Below, in pieces: positions 9,612 to 16,792 of a DNA stretch of 64,000 nt. The notes under the pieces were generated by a model. It did not search any database. It saw only the letters and a list, made by a program, of their open reading frames with translations, and was not told the DNA's origin. Source of the stretch: JACVRW01 sp963739095 (GTDB taxonomy: Bacteria > Actinomycetota > Thermoleophilia > Solirubrobacterales > Thermoleophilaceae); the NCBI GenBank assembly GCA_963739095.1, contig CAVTZF010000018.1, forward strand, positions 1 through 64,000, in the 5' to 3' direction. The position numbers and the translations under genes were made by a program. The first letter of the stretch is position 1. Each line of letters starts with the position of its first letter.

Positions 9612-10307
9612 ATGCGCGTGTTGCTCGTTGAGGACGAGCCCTATATGGCGGACGCCATCCGCGATGGCCTACGCCTGGAAGCGATCGCGGCAGACATCGC
9701 AGGTGACGGCGCCACCGCTCTGGAGCTGCTGAGCCTCAACGCCTACGACATCGCCGTCCTCGACCGAGACATCCCCGGACCTAACGGTGACGAGATCGCC
9801 AAACGCATCGTCGCCTCCGGCGGCGGCATGCCGATCCTCATGCTCACCGCCGCCGACCGGCTCGACGACAAGGCCACCGGGTTCGAGCTCGGCGCCGACG
9901 ACTACCTCACGAAGCCGTTCGAGCTCCAAGAGCTCGTGCTCCGTCTCAGAGCGCTCGACCGCAGGCGTGCACACAACAGGCCGCCCGTGCGAGAGATCGC
10001 AGGCCTGCGGCTGGATCCGTTCCGCCGAGAGGTCTCCCGCGACGGCCGCTACGTCGCGCTGACCAGGAAGCAGTTCGCAGTGCTCGAGGTCCTCGTCGCT
10101 GCCGAAGGCGGTGTCGTCAGCGCCGAAGAGCTACTGGAAGGGGCGTGGGATCAGAACGCGGACCCGTTCACCAACGCCGTGCGCATCACGGTCTCGGGAC
10201 TGCGCAAACGGCTCGGCGAACCTTGGATCATCGCCACCGTGGCCGGCGCCGGGTACCGCATCGACACTCAACCAGACACCGGACGGGAGGGACGGGACCG
10301 TGGATAG
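9612..10307 (+). CDS. OmpR/PhoB-family response regulator (VanR-like)
   Basis: This 231-residue two-domain regulator has a receiver domain (about 1-115) starting MRVLLVEDEPY with acidic pocket E8/D9. The phosphoacceptor is D51 in AVLDRDIPGPNG, the switch Thr is in MLTAADR, and the Lys is in YLTKPFELQEL. The C-terminal winged helix (about 130-222) has VALTRKQFAVLEVL and AVRITVSGLRKRLGEPWII, then GAGYRI. The start ATG follows a GC-poor divergent promoter region. The gene overlaps the following kinase by 8 bases (GTGGATAG), so the two are translationally coupled. The neighbouring VanY-like enzyme suggests a role in cell-wall D-Ala-D-Ala remodelling or glycopeptide response. No vanHAX genes are in the window, so resistance cannot be claimed. 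Confidence 0.93.
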   Translation: MRVLLVEDEPYMADAIRDGLRLEAIAADIAGDGATALELLSLNAYDIAVLDRDIPGPNGDEIAKRIVASGGGMPILMLTAADRLDDKATGFELGADDYLTKPFELQELVLRLRALDRRRAHNRPPVREIAGLRLDPFRREVSRDGRYVALTRKQFAVLEVLVAAEGGVVSAEELLEGAWDQNADPFTNAVRITVSGLRKRLGEPWIIATVAGAGYRIDTQPDTGREGRDRG

Positions 10308-11532
10308 GGCGCCTGGGTTGAGCGTTCGCCTCAAGCTCACCCTCAGCTACACCGGGTTCCTCATGCTTGCAGGCGGCTTGATGCTCGTGGCCGTGTGGTT
10401 CTTCCTACTGCGCTACATATCCGACGATGTGAAGTTCAGGACCTGGGGGTTCATATTCAGCCGCTCCGACCCCCTGAACGGCTTCGCCTATCCCGCCGCG
10501 ATGGTGCTGGCGTTCCTGCTCGTGTTCGGTCTCGTAGGAGGATGGATTCTCGCCGGCCGCATGCTCGCCCCCCTGGCTCGCATCACGGACGCCACACGCA
10601 CGGCCGCGACCGGATCGCTCTCCCACCGGATCGAGTTGGAAGGCGCTAAAGACGAGTTCCGCGAGCTTGCCGACAGCTTCGACGCCATGCTCGCGCGGCT
10701 CGAAGCACACGTCGCCGAGCAGCAGAGGTTCGCAGCCAACGCCTCCCACGAACTGCGCACCCCGCTGGCGATCACGCAGACACTTCTCGACGTGGCCCGC
10801 AACGATCCGAACCGCGACAACGGCGAACTTGTCGAGCGCCTCCACGCCGTCAACACCCGAGCGATCGACCTCACTGAAGCATTGCTCCTGCTCAGCCGCG
10901 CCGACCAGCGGTCCTTCGCCCGAGAACACGTCGACCTGTCCCTCACAGCGGAAGAAGCCACCGAAACGCTCCTCCCCCTCGCAGGAGAACGCGGCGTCAC
11001 CATCGAGACCTCCGGCGACATGACCCCCACCAGCGGCTCACACGCGCTCCTGCTGCAGATGGCTACGAATCTCGTGCACAACGCGATCGTCCACAACCTG
11101 CCTGAGCAGGGCACCGTGTGGGTCACGACCAGCGTTCACCCGACGAGTGTGGTGCTCACTGTCGAGAACACCGGCGAGAAGCTCACCCCACAGTTGGTCT
11201 CCACGCTTGGCGAGCCGTTTCTTCGCGGCACCGGACGCATACGCAGCCACCACGTAGGTGTCGGCCTCGGCCTCGCAATCGTCAAGAACATCACCCAAGC
11301 GCACGGCGGAACCCTCACCCTCACCCCCCGGGCCGCCGGGGGCCTGTGCGTCACGGTGCAACTACCCGCCGCGCCACAGACTGCAGAAGGTCGTGGGTTC
11401 GAACCCCATCAGCCGCTTCGCGAAACGCCTGCAAATCGCGGGCGTTTCGTCTTTACCAGCCGGATAGTGCGTCTGTTTCTTCGGACACCAAATGGACACC
11501 CGGGTCACGGCCACCCGCACAACGCCGAGTGA
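10300..11532 (+). CDS. Sensor histidine kinase (VanS-like) with abnormal C-terminus
   Basis: Starting at GTG 10300, the 410-residue product has two membrane helices (about 15-38 and 62-86) around a short loop. HAMP follows (about 86-140), then DHp with H150 in RFAANASHELRTPLAITQ, and a HATPase domain with MATNLVHNAIVHN (N box) and VGVGLGLAIVKNITQAHGG (G2). It is the cognate partner of the upstream regulator. The catalytic domain ends normally at VTVQLPAAP near residue 358. The last 50 or so residues (from base 11381) are translated through a tRNA 3' fragment and a terminator hairpin, so they are not native kinase sequence. The natural stop seems to have been lost at a recombination junction. 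The N-terminal 355 residues appear intact and probably functional. Confidence 0.92.
   Translation: MDRAPGLSVRLKLTLSYTGFLMLAGGLMLVAVWFFLLRYISDDVKFRTWGFIFSRSDPLNGFAYPAAMVLAFLLVFGLVGGWILAGRMLAPLARITDATRTAATGSLSHRIELEGAKDEFRELADSFDAMLARLEAHVAEQQRFAANASHELRTPLAITQTLLDVARNDPNRDNGELVERLHAVNTRAIDLTEALLLLSRADQRSFAREHVDLSLTAEEATETLLPLAGERGVTIETSGDMTPTSGSHALLLQMATNLVHNAIVHNLPEQGTVWVTTSVHPTSVVLTVENTGEKLTPQLVSTLGEPFLRGTGRIRSHHVGVGLGLAIVKNITQAHGGTLTLTPRAAGGLCVTVQLPAAPQTAEGRGFEPHQPLRETPANRGRFVFTSRIVRLFLRTPNGHPGHGHPHNAE
11381..11417 (+). tRNA. 3' fragment of a tRNA gene (attachment-site-like), not a full tRNA
   Basis: The segment reads as the end of an anticodon stem plus variable loop (CAGAAGGTC). A complete T-arm follows (GTGGG, loop TTCGAAC, CCCAT; stem 11393-11397 paired with 11405-11409 including one G-T pair). 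After it come a seven-base acceptor 3' strand (CAGCCGC) and a discriminator T. No D-arm or 5' acceptor strand (expected GCGGCTG) lies upstream; histidine-kinase coding sequence abuts instead. tRNA 3' ends are the usual targets of tyrosine integrases, so this is best read as an att-type scar. Confidence 0.7.
11421..11453 (+). terminator. tRNA-type intrinsic terminator inside the kinase 3' end
   Basis: A perfect 9-bp inverted repeat (CGAAACGCC at 11421-11429 and GGCGTTTCG at 11441-11449, 11-base loop) is followed by TCTTT. Its position four bases after the tRNA acceptor end is that of an ordinary tRNA terminator, which supports the reading of this region as a former tRNA 3' flank. Just beyond it (about 11484-11502) lies CGGACACCAAATGGACACC, an imperfect direct repeat of GGACACC. 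Confidence 0.65.
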
Positions 11533-11577
11533 AGGCGGGTGCTTTGCACTGCTGTGGTCTGGCCGAGCCGTGAGCGC

Positions 11578-12417
11578 CTAGAGCGCGAGCATCGCCGCGG
11601 CGACTTCACTGGCGGCCGCATCGGGGATCGCCGTCGCGGCACGTTCGAGCACGAGCAGCCGTGCATCGGGGATCTCGCGCGCGAGCGCTTCGCCATTGCC
11701 GACAGGGAAGAACGGATCGCGGCGACCGTGCACCACCAGCGCCGGGATCGCGAGCTCGGACAGGCGCTCGCGCCAGCGCGGCTTGCAGTTGAGCTTGGAG
11801 AACACCATGGCCAGCTGGTTGGCCATCTGGACCGCGGGCTGCGTGCCCGGCGTGCGGTCCCAGATGCGCTCGGCGGTCGCGCGAGCGGCGGCGGGGTCGT
11901 CGCCGAGGATCTCCGCGCGAGCGGCGGCGAACTCCGCCACTGCGGCGCGGTCGGACCAGTCGGGCATCGAGCGCGAGAACAGCCGGTCCATCGTCGCCGC
12001 GTCATGGTCAGGCAGGTCGTCGTCGAGCCGGCCTGGAGCGACGGGTCGCGTTCCGGCGAGGGTGAGCGCCGAGAACGCGTCCGGGTCGTCGAGCGCGGCG
12101 ACCTGGGCGACCATCCCGCCCACGCCGATGCCCGCCAGGTGCGCCGGCCGGTCGTCGAGTTCGCGGGCGAGCGCCGCGGCGTCGGCTGCGAGATCGCGCA
12201 GCGTGTACGTCGGAGCCTTGCGATCGACGGTGGTCGACGCGCCGGAATCGCGCAGGTCGTACCGCACGACGTGGCGCCCGCCGCGCGCGAGCGCCTCGCA
12301 GAGCGCGTCGGGCCAGGAGAGCATGGTCGTGCCGCCCGCGAGCAGAACGAGCGGCGCCGCCGCGTCGCCGAAGTGCTCGACCCCGAGCGTGACGGCGTTC
12401 GCCTCGACCGTCGTCAT
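11578..12417 (-). CDS. Alpha/beta hydrolase, nucleophile serine replaced
   Basis: This 279-residue alpha/beta-hydrolase-fold protein resembles aclacinomycin methylesterase/RdmC-type enzymes. Strand and oxyanion region is PLVLLAGGTTMLSW, the Asp/His region is LVVHGRRDPFFPVGNGEAL, and the conserved VRYDLRDSGAS is present. The nucleophile elbow, normally GxSxGG, reads HLAGIGVGGMVAQ, so the serine position is glycine (codon GGC for AGC). Either the enzyme has lost classical esterase activity or this is a single-base error. ATG at 12417 has GGAGG six bases upstream. It follows the SnoaL-like gene by 26 bases and is probably co-transcribed with it. Confidence 0.85.
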   Translation of the reverse strand: MTTVEANAVTLGVEHFGDAAAPLVLLAGGTTMLSWPDALCEALARGGRHVVRYDLRDSGASTTVDRKAPTYTLRDLAADAAALARELDDRPAHLAGIGVGGMVAQVAALDDPDAFSALTLAGTRPVAPGRLDDDLPDHDAATMDRLFSRSMPDWSDRAAVAEFAAARAEILGDDPAAARATAERIWDRTPGTQPAVQMANQLAMVFSKLNCKPRWRERLSELAIPALVVHGRRDPFFPVGNGEALAREIPDARLLVLERAATAIPDAAASEVAAAMLAL

Positions 12418-12443
12418 CACGCCTCCGCTGTCGCCTGAAATGC

Positions 12444-12881
12444 TCACTCGACGAACTGGTAGTCGGTTGCGATCCGGCCGTCGGCGGCGAGCATCACGAA
12501 CTCCAGGCCGGCGCCGAGCACCTCGCCATCCGGTGAAACTCCTTCCCAGCGCCAAGTGACCACATCCCCAAGGCGTTTCGCGCCGCCCCGCGACCGAAAA
12601 GACATCTGGCCGGTCGCCACGAAATCCTCGTAGGCTGAGGTCACCCTCGCTTCGAGTTCGTCGTGGCCGCGCACCTGCCAGGTCGGGTGGACGGCCCGCT
12701 CAGCGGCGGCCTCGTAGACCTCCTGCGTGGGCTGGAGGATATGAATCGCATCCTCGCTCCAGAGATCGGCGATCGCCTTGCGGCGGCGGTCGGCATCCGG
12801 CTCCATCCAGACCGCCGTGTAGCGCTCGGCGAGCTCGTTCGGATCATTGACATTCATTCGAACCTCCACTGTGTCGGTCAT
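12444..12881 (-). CDS. SnoaL-like / NTF2-fold protein
   Basis: This 145-residue protein has the NTF2-like pattern: an N-terminal helix (PNELAERYTAVWMEPDADRR), DLWSEDAIHILQPTQEVY, a central GHDELEARVTSAYEDF, and C-terminal strands GDVVTWRWEGVSPDGEVLGA and DGRIATDYQFVE. Members are small isomerases, cyclases or unassigned binding proteins; no catalytic assignment is possible. A second ATG (MNVNDPNEL) eight codons in is also usable. It is the first gene of a two-gene unit divergent from an MmyB-like regulator, a layout that suggests control by that regulator. Confidence 0.75.
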   Translation of the reverse strand: MTDTVEVRMNVNDPNELAERYTAVWMEPDADRRRKAIADLWSEDAIHILQPTQEVYEAAAERAVHPTWQVRGHDELEARVTSAYEDFVATGQMSFRSRGGAKRLGDVVTWRWEGVSPDGEVLGAGLEFVMLAADGRIATDYQFVE

Positions 12882-13023
12882 CGGTTAGCTCCGTTGATCG
12901 TCTGGTTGCTTCGCCGACAACGGTCCCGGAGGAAGGCGCACGCGTCCATTACCTCTCGTGTAACGCCGGGCTCTACACGCTGGGTAATGGAACGGGATCG
13001 GACGCCCCGCTAACTTCAATCGG

Positions 13024-13827
13024 GTGGTCGTCCAGACCGAGCAGGAGCCCCAGACCGCGGGCGAGTTGATCCGCTTCTGGCGCGGGCGACGCGGCCTCAG
13101 CCAACTCGAGCTGTCCCTGGACGCGAGCGTCTCGACCAAACACCTGAGCTTCGTCGAGACCGGCCGGTCCAGCCCGAGTCGCCAGCTCCTCGTGCACCTG
13201 GCCCAGCACCTCGACTTGCCGATCGCCGAACGCAACCGCCTGCTGCTCGCAGGGGGTTTCGCCCCTCCCTACCTGGAGCAGCCCTACGACGGCGAGGTCA
13301 TGCAGCCCCTGCGGGAGTCGCTGAGCAGGCTGCTGGAGGCGTACGAGCCGAACCCGGCATTGATCGTCGATGGGCTCTGGAACCTGATCGAGTCCAATCG
13401 AGCCGCGTCGCTTCTCTGGGAGGGGGTCGACCCGGAGCTCCTCGAGCCACCGATCAACATGCTCCGCCTCGGCGTTCACCCCGGCGGCCTGCCGAAGATC
13501 TCGTCGATGACCGCCGCGTGTAACGCGCCGCTGATTCACCGGCTGAAGCGGAGGAGCCGCGAGGATGCCAATCCGGCCCTCGGCCACCTGATCGAGGAGG
13601 TCGAGTCCTATCTCCCGGACGATCCGCCGGCCGGCCACGCGACCCAGCCCGTGGTTTCACTGAACCTGCGTACGCCCCTCGGCGATGTCAGCCTCTTCAC
13701 CGTGATCGCCACCCTCGGAGCCCCGCTCGACGTCACGGCGGCGAACCTCGCGATCGAGACCTTCCTGCCGATGGACCCCAAGAGCGCAGCGCGCCTCGCC
13801 GAGCTCAGCGCGCCCCGATCTGCCTGA
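13024..13827 (+). CDS. XRE/MmyB-family transcriptional regulator
   Basis: This 267-residue protein has an N-terminal helix-turn-helix (GELIRFWRGRRGLSQLEL, DASVSTKHLSFVETGRS, SRQLLVHLAQHLDLP). The C-terminal ligand-binding-like domain is typical of MmyB-like regulators (EPNPALIVDGLWNLIESN near 115-135, and LRTPLGDVSLFTVIATLGAP near 215-235). Such proteins in Actinobacteria usually sit divergent from a dehydrogenase or hydrolase gene and are thought to sense a fatty-acid-like or redox ligand. Here it diverges from the SnoaL/hydrolase pair, with 142 bases between starts. The start is a GTG. The DNA-binding and effector domains are both full length. Confidence 0.9.
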   Translation: MVVQTEQEPQTAGELIRFWRGRRGLSQLELSLDASVSTKHLSFVETGRSSPSRQLLVHLAQHLDLPIAERNRLLLAGGFAPPYLEQPYDGEVMQPLRESLSRLLEAYEPNPALIVDGLWNLIESNRAASLLWEGVDPELLEPPINMLRLGVHPGGLPKISSMTAACNAPLIHRLKRRSREDANPALGHLIEEVESYLPDDPPAGHATQPVVSLNLRTPLGDVSLFTVIATLGAPLDVTAANLAIETFLPMDPKSAARLAELSAPRSA

Positions 13828-13915
13828 GCATGCGCCCTCCTAGCGGGGAAATACCGCCCGACGGGAGATCACCGGCGCGGCCGTCGTCCGCAAACCGGCC
13901 GGCACCTACCTGGCG

Positions 13916-14317
13916 CTAGTCAGCCCACCAGTCGCGCTGGCCATCGACGTCTTCGCGCGGAGCCTCGCCGAGATTGGGCGCGCCGATGACGAGGATCTCG
14001 AGGCCCTTCGGCCCGGCCTCGTAGCCTCGCCACGTACCGGGCGGGACGCGCACCGCGTCCCACTCCTTGAGCTCGACGATCTCGTCGTCGAGCTTCATCC
14101 GCCCGCTCCCGCGCAGGACCACGTACACCTCCTCCTGCGTCTTGTGCGTGTGGCCGTACGGAAAGCGATAGCCGGGCGGGACGCGCTGGTAGCCCAGGCC
14201 GGATTGCTCGAGCTCGAGCGCCTCGGTCGCCAAGCGGAACTCCAGGTCCGGCGCGCCGTCGAACCTGGACCCGACGTCCTCCAGGTCCTCCTTGAGGTTC
14301 CTGAGCGTGAACGGCAC
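13916..14317 (-). CDS. Cupin-domain protein
   Basis: This 133-residue single cupin has motif 1 as YRFPYGHTHKTQEEVYVVLRG (G-x5-HxH-x3,4-E-x6-G, giving the metal-binding His pair and Glu) and motif 2 as AVRVPPGTWRGYEAG with the usual His replaced (W-R). Because the fourth metal ligand is missing, metal binding may be altered. The N-terminal helix FTLRNLKEDLEDVGSRFDGAPDLEFR is common to a family of small actinobacterial cupins of unknown role. GTG is used as the start. It stands alone, convergent with the MmyB-like gene. Confidence 0.85.
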   Translation of the reverse strand: MPFTLRNLKEDLEDVGSRFDGAPDLEFRLATEALELEQSGLGYQRVPPGYRFPYGHTHKTQEEVYVVLRGSGRMKLDDEIVELKEWDAVRVPPGTWRGYEAGPKGLEILVIGAPNLGEAPREDVDGQRDWWAD

Positions 14318-14405
14318 GGCGCAATCCTATGCTGCGACGGGCGGGCAGGGGAAATCAAACCGCCACCCGAACGATGCCGGCCCGGTCGATCGACGCCGAC
14401 CTCCC

Positions 14406-15155
14406 TCAGTCCGGATACTCGTCCTTGCGCCAGGCCCGGAACTCGTCCTCGGGCCGCCCCGCCTTGGGCGTTCGCTGCAGCAAGAACGAGTAGTAGGGCG
14501 CGACGAACGGATCGGGCGCCGAGACGGTGTACGTGTGGTAGACCGTCCCGTTCTCGCGCGCGAAGGCGATCCAGCTGGGGTTCTCGCGGAGCCCGTCCTT
14601 CAACTCGGCGCCGATTTGCTCGCCCCAGTCCTGCAGCCATGCCGGCGGATCGGCGAGCATCTCCTGGACCTCGGGGATCTGCTGCGCCTGCTCCTCGGTC
14701 AGGGCAAGCCCGAAGTCCCAGGGGAAGTCCGTGTCGTAGGTGGACACATACGGGAACGGCCAGTCCATCCGCCGCTTGTAGGCCACGAGCCGGTCGATCG
14801 GCGCACGCGAGAAGCACATCAGCGTCACGTCGCGCTTGTTCATGTGCAGCACGGATCCCTCGAGCCCGTCGGCGAGGCTCGTGCACCCGGGACACGCGCC
14901 CTTCGAGTAGTCGGGGCCGAACATCACGTTGTAGGCGAGCAGCTGGGAGCGCCCCTCGAAGAGGTCGCCCAGACTCTTCTTGCCGTCCTCGGTGTCGAAG
15001 ACGTACTCCTTCTCGACTGGTACCCACGGGAGCTCACGCCGCTTGCGCTCGATCTCCTGGTTGCGCTCGGCCTGCTCGGCCTCGAGCTTCGCGAGCTCGT
15101 CGCGGGCGACCTGCCACTCCTCCCTGGTCCCGATCTCGCGGTCGGTCAACGTCAT
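14406..15155 (-). CDS. DUF899 family (thioredoxin-fold) protein
   Basis: This 249-residue protein shows the DUF899 layout. An N-terminal helix rich in Glu (EWQVARDELAKLEAEQAERN) is followed by RRELPWVPVEKEYVFDTEDG and then a thioredoxin-like core. The core contains LAYNVMFGPDYSKGACPGCTSLADG, with CPGC in the position of a redox pair. The remainder has YKRRMDWPFPYVS and, near the end, VYHTYTVSAPDPFVAPYYSF. The biochemical role of the family is not established. ATG has GGAGG six bases upstream (AGGAGGTGGATG). Confidence 0.9.
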   Translation of the reverse strand: MTLTDREIGTREEWQVARDELAKLEAEQAERNQEIERKRRELPWVPVEKEYVFDTEDGKKSLGDLFEGRSQLLAYNVMFGPDYSKGACPGCTSLADGLEGSVLHMNKRDVTLMCFSRAPIDRLVAYKRRMDWPFPYVSTYDTDFPWDFGLALTEEQAQQIPEVQEMLADPPAWLQDWGEQIGAELKDGLRENPSWIAFARENGTVYHTYTVSAPDPFVAPYYSFLLQRTPKAGRPEDEFRAWRKDEYPD

Positions 15156-15274
15156 CCACCTCCTATGCCTGCAAGGTACTCCGTCGCTACTTGAGACCCG
15201 CGCGCGCGCCGGAACTCATCGCGATCAGCGCGAGATGGGCGCTCAACCGCCTGGGGCCCTGCAGTTGTCGGACG

Positions 15275-15919
15275 CTACTGCGGCGAAGGGAAGATCGACT
15301 CGGTGCGGCCCGCGCGCTCCTCGAGCAGCCGGTCGGCGTAACGGAGCAGAGCAACAAGGGAAACGAGAGCCGCGACGCCGCCCACGCCCGCGGCTACGCC
15401 AAGCGAGCTATCGGCGATCGCACCGAGCGCGATCGCGATCGCGCTGCCACCGACCACGCTGGTGATCACGGCGACGACGGTTGCGAAGGTGAAAAACTGC
15501 TTGCGCCTCTCGGGCGGCACCGCAGCGTTCTCGAACACCCCTCGTCCGTCGTCGTGCCCGGAGAGCAGGAAGAGCTTCGCTTGGTCGCCGGCGATCTGCT
15601 TGTAGTAGTTGCGGATCCGGTTGATTGCGACGCCGTAGCGGAAGTCCTCGGCACCGCACTCGACCACTCGCACAAAGGTGAAGACGCCGAGGACATAGAG
15701 CGTCGGGAATACGGTGAGGGCGAAGACATCGAAGGTGGTGCCGGTCTGCGATGCCTGGCCGATGAACCCCAGCGCGACCAGGGCGCTGGAGACCGAGAGG
15801 ATGTAAAGCGAGGAGCGGGAGGCGCTCTCGCTCGCGGTCTGCGAGCGGGCGCCCTGGAGCGTGAAGTGCTCGGTGGTGAGAGCGGTCAACAGCTCCTGGC
15901 GATCCGGGGCCTCCGCCAC
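15275..15919 (-). CDS. Unrecognised four-helix membrane protein
   Basis: This 214-residue protein has four predicted membrane helices in two pairs: SLYILSVSSALVALGFIG near 37-54, FALTVFPTLYVLGVFTFV near 66-83, FFTFATVVAVITSVVGG near 141-160 and VAAGVGGVAALVSLVALL near 174-191. A soluble loop lies between the pairs (CGAEDFRYGVAINRIRNYYKQIAGDQ). The paired-helix layout with a conserved RIRNYY-type loop occurs in actinobacterial proteins of unknown function and loosely resembles SLATT-type effector membrane proteins. That resemblance is not enough to assign a role. No operon partner is obvious; the nearest same-strand gene starts 355 bases downstream of its start side. Confidence 0.7.
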   Translation of the reverse strand: MAEAPDRQELLTALTTEHFTLQGARSQTASESASRSSLYILSVSSALVALGFIGQASQTGTTFDVFALTVFPTLYVLGVFTFVRVVECGAEDFRYGVAINRIRNYYKQIAGDQAKLFLLSGHDDGRGVFENAAVPPERRKQFFTFATVVAVITSVVGGSAIAIALGAIADSSLGVAAGVGGVAALVSLVALLRYADRLLEERAGRTESIFPSPQ

Positions 15920-15963
15920 CTCCCCAACGTACCAACGAGGTCGTTTGACGATCGCATCGTCGG

Positions 15964-16443
15964 TCAGATTCTGAGCTGCTCGGCGTACCTGGCCAGGTAG
16001 AGCGGCCAGCCGTCCTCGGCGTCGACGCCGTCGCGCTCCGATTCCCAGCCCGCGCCGTGACGGTCCAGGTTGCGGTGCTCGAGCTCGACGCGCGTGCGCT
16101 CGGGCCCCTCGGCGACGAAGCGGACGTCGACCTCACTGGTCTTGTCGTGATCGGTCTCGATCTGCCACCTCGGGCTGATGTCCCAGCTGAACACGACCCG
16201 GTTGGGCGGCTCGTAGAGGAGCACCCGCGCCCAGCGGCACTCGCTGCCGTCGACGCCGCGGTCGTAGATGTGGCCGCCCACGTGCGGCTCGAAGACCGTC
16301 TCGGCGATCGGCGCATCGAGCAGGTTGTGCTCCGGCGGCTTGAACGTGCCGAAGCCGTCCGTGAAGACCGAGAACGCGCGCTCGATCGGCGCCTCGACGA
16401 CGATCGAGTGACGGATCGAGGTGTCCGATGCCTGCGTGCTCAT
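15964..16443 (-). CDS. SRPBCC/AHSA1-like protein
   Basis: This 159-residue START/Bet v1-like protein contains IRHSIVVEAPIERAFSVFTD, FEPHVGGHIYDRGVDGSECRW, LYEPPNRVVFSWDISP and VELEHRNLDRHG, which is the AHSA1-type helix-grip pattern. Members bind hydrophobic ligands in a deep pocket; the ligand is unknown. It overlaps the upstream ArsR-type regulator by four bases (ATGA), the usual arrangement in which a small ArsR repressor controls an SRPBCC protein. Confidence 0.88.
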   Translation of the reverse strand: MSTQASDTSIRHSIVVEAPIERAFSVFTDGFGTFKPPEHNLLDAPIAETVFEPHVGGHIYDRGVDGSECRWARVLLYEPPNRVVFSWDISPRWQIETDHDKTSEVDVRFVAEGPERTRVELEHRNLDRHGAGWESERDGVDAEDGWPLYLARYAEQLRI

Positions 16444-16760
16444 GAGCTCTCCTTCGCTTGTTGCTCGACGGCCCTCTTGTAGCCCGCCAGAGCTTGGTCC
16501 CAGAAGTGGTCGAGATAGGCCCGCAGCGAGTCGACGCCGTCGGGGTCGAGCCGGTAGATGCGGCGGGTGCCCACCGGCTCGTCCACTACCAGCCCGGCTT
16601 CCTTCAGCACCTTCAGGTGCTGCGAGACGGCGGGACGGCTGACGGGAAGCCCGCCGGCGAGCTCTCCGACGGAGCGCGGCCGAACGGCGAGGTGCTCGAA
16701 GATCGCGCGCCGGGTCGGGTCGCCGAGCGCGGTCCATCCATCAGCTTGGTAAGTCTGCAC
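16440..16760 (-). CDS. ArsR-family winged-helix repressor
   Basis: This 106-residue winged-helix protein reads WTALGDPTRRAIFEHLA, PRSVGELAGGLPVSRPAVSQHLKVLKEAGLV and GTRRIYRLDPDGVDSLRAYLDHF. No Cys or His metal site is visible, so it belongs to the non-metal-sensing ArsR group usually paired with SRPBCC proteins. The GTG start lies inside a perfect palindrome (16759-16788), suggesting tight autorepression and perhaps a very short leader. It is translationally coupled to the SRPBCC gene. Confidence 0.92.
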   Translation of the reverse strand: MQTYQADGWTALGDPTRRAIFEHLAVRPRSVGELAGGLPVSRPAVSQHLKVLKEAGLVVDEPVGTRRIYRLDPDGVDSLRAYLDHFWDQALAGYKRAVEQQAKESS

Positions 16761-16788
16761 GAACGGTAAGTTCCCACTTACCGTTCGT
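16759..16788. promoter_or_regulatory. Perfect 12-bp palindromic operator for the ArsR-type gene
   Basis: ACGAACGGTAAG (16759-16770) and CTTACCGTTCGT (16777-16788) form a perfect inverted repeat around a six-base spacer. It covers the start codon and immediate upstream region of the ArsR gene, where a dimeric winged-helix repressor would block transcription or initiation. The opposing neighbour ends at 16793, so only the ArsR-SRPBCC unit can be its target. Confidence 0.7.
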
Positions 16789-16792
16789 CATG

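Noticed and set aside
11381..11417. A complete tRNA gene
   Set aside because: Only the T-arm, part of the anticodon-stem side and the acceptor 3' strand are present; no D-arm or matching 5' strand exists upstream, so it is a fragment.
9612..11532. A complete vancomycin-resistance operon
   Set aside because: Only regulator, kinase and a VanY-like carboxypeptidase are present; no vanH, vanA-type ligase or vanX is in the window, so resistance is not supported.
13024..13827. Prophage repressor because of the XRE helix-turn-helix
   Set aside because: The C-terminal domain is of the MmyB-like ligand-binding kind and no phage genes are nearby.
15275..15919. SLATT-domain antiviral effector
   Set aside because: The four-helix layout is only loosely similar and no nucleotide-second-messenger or defence partner gene is adjacent, so the role is left unknown.
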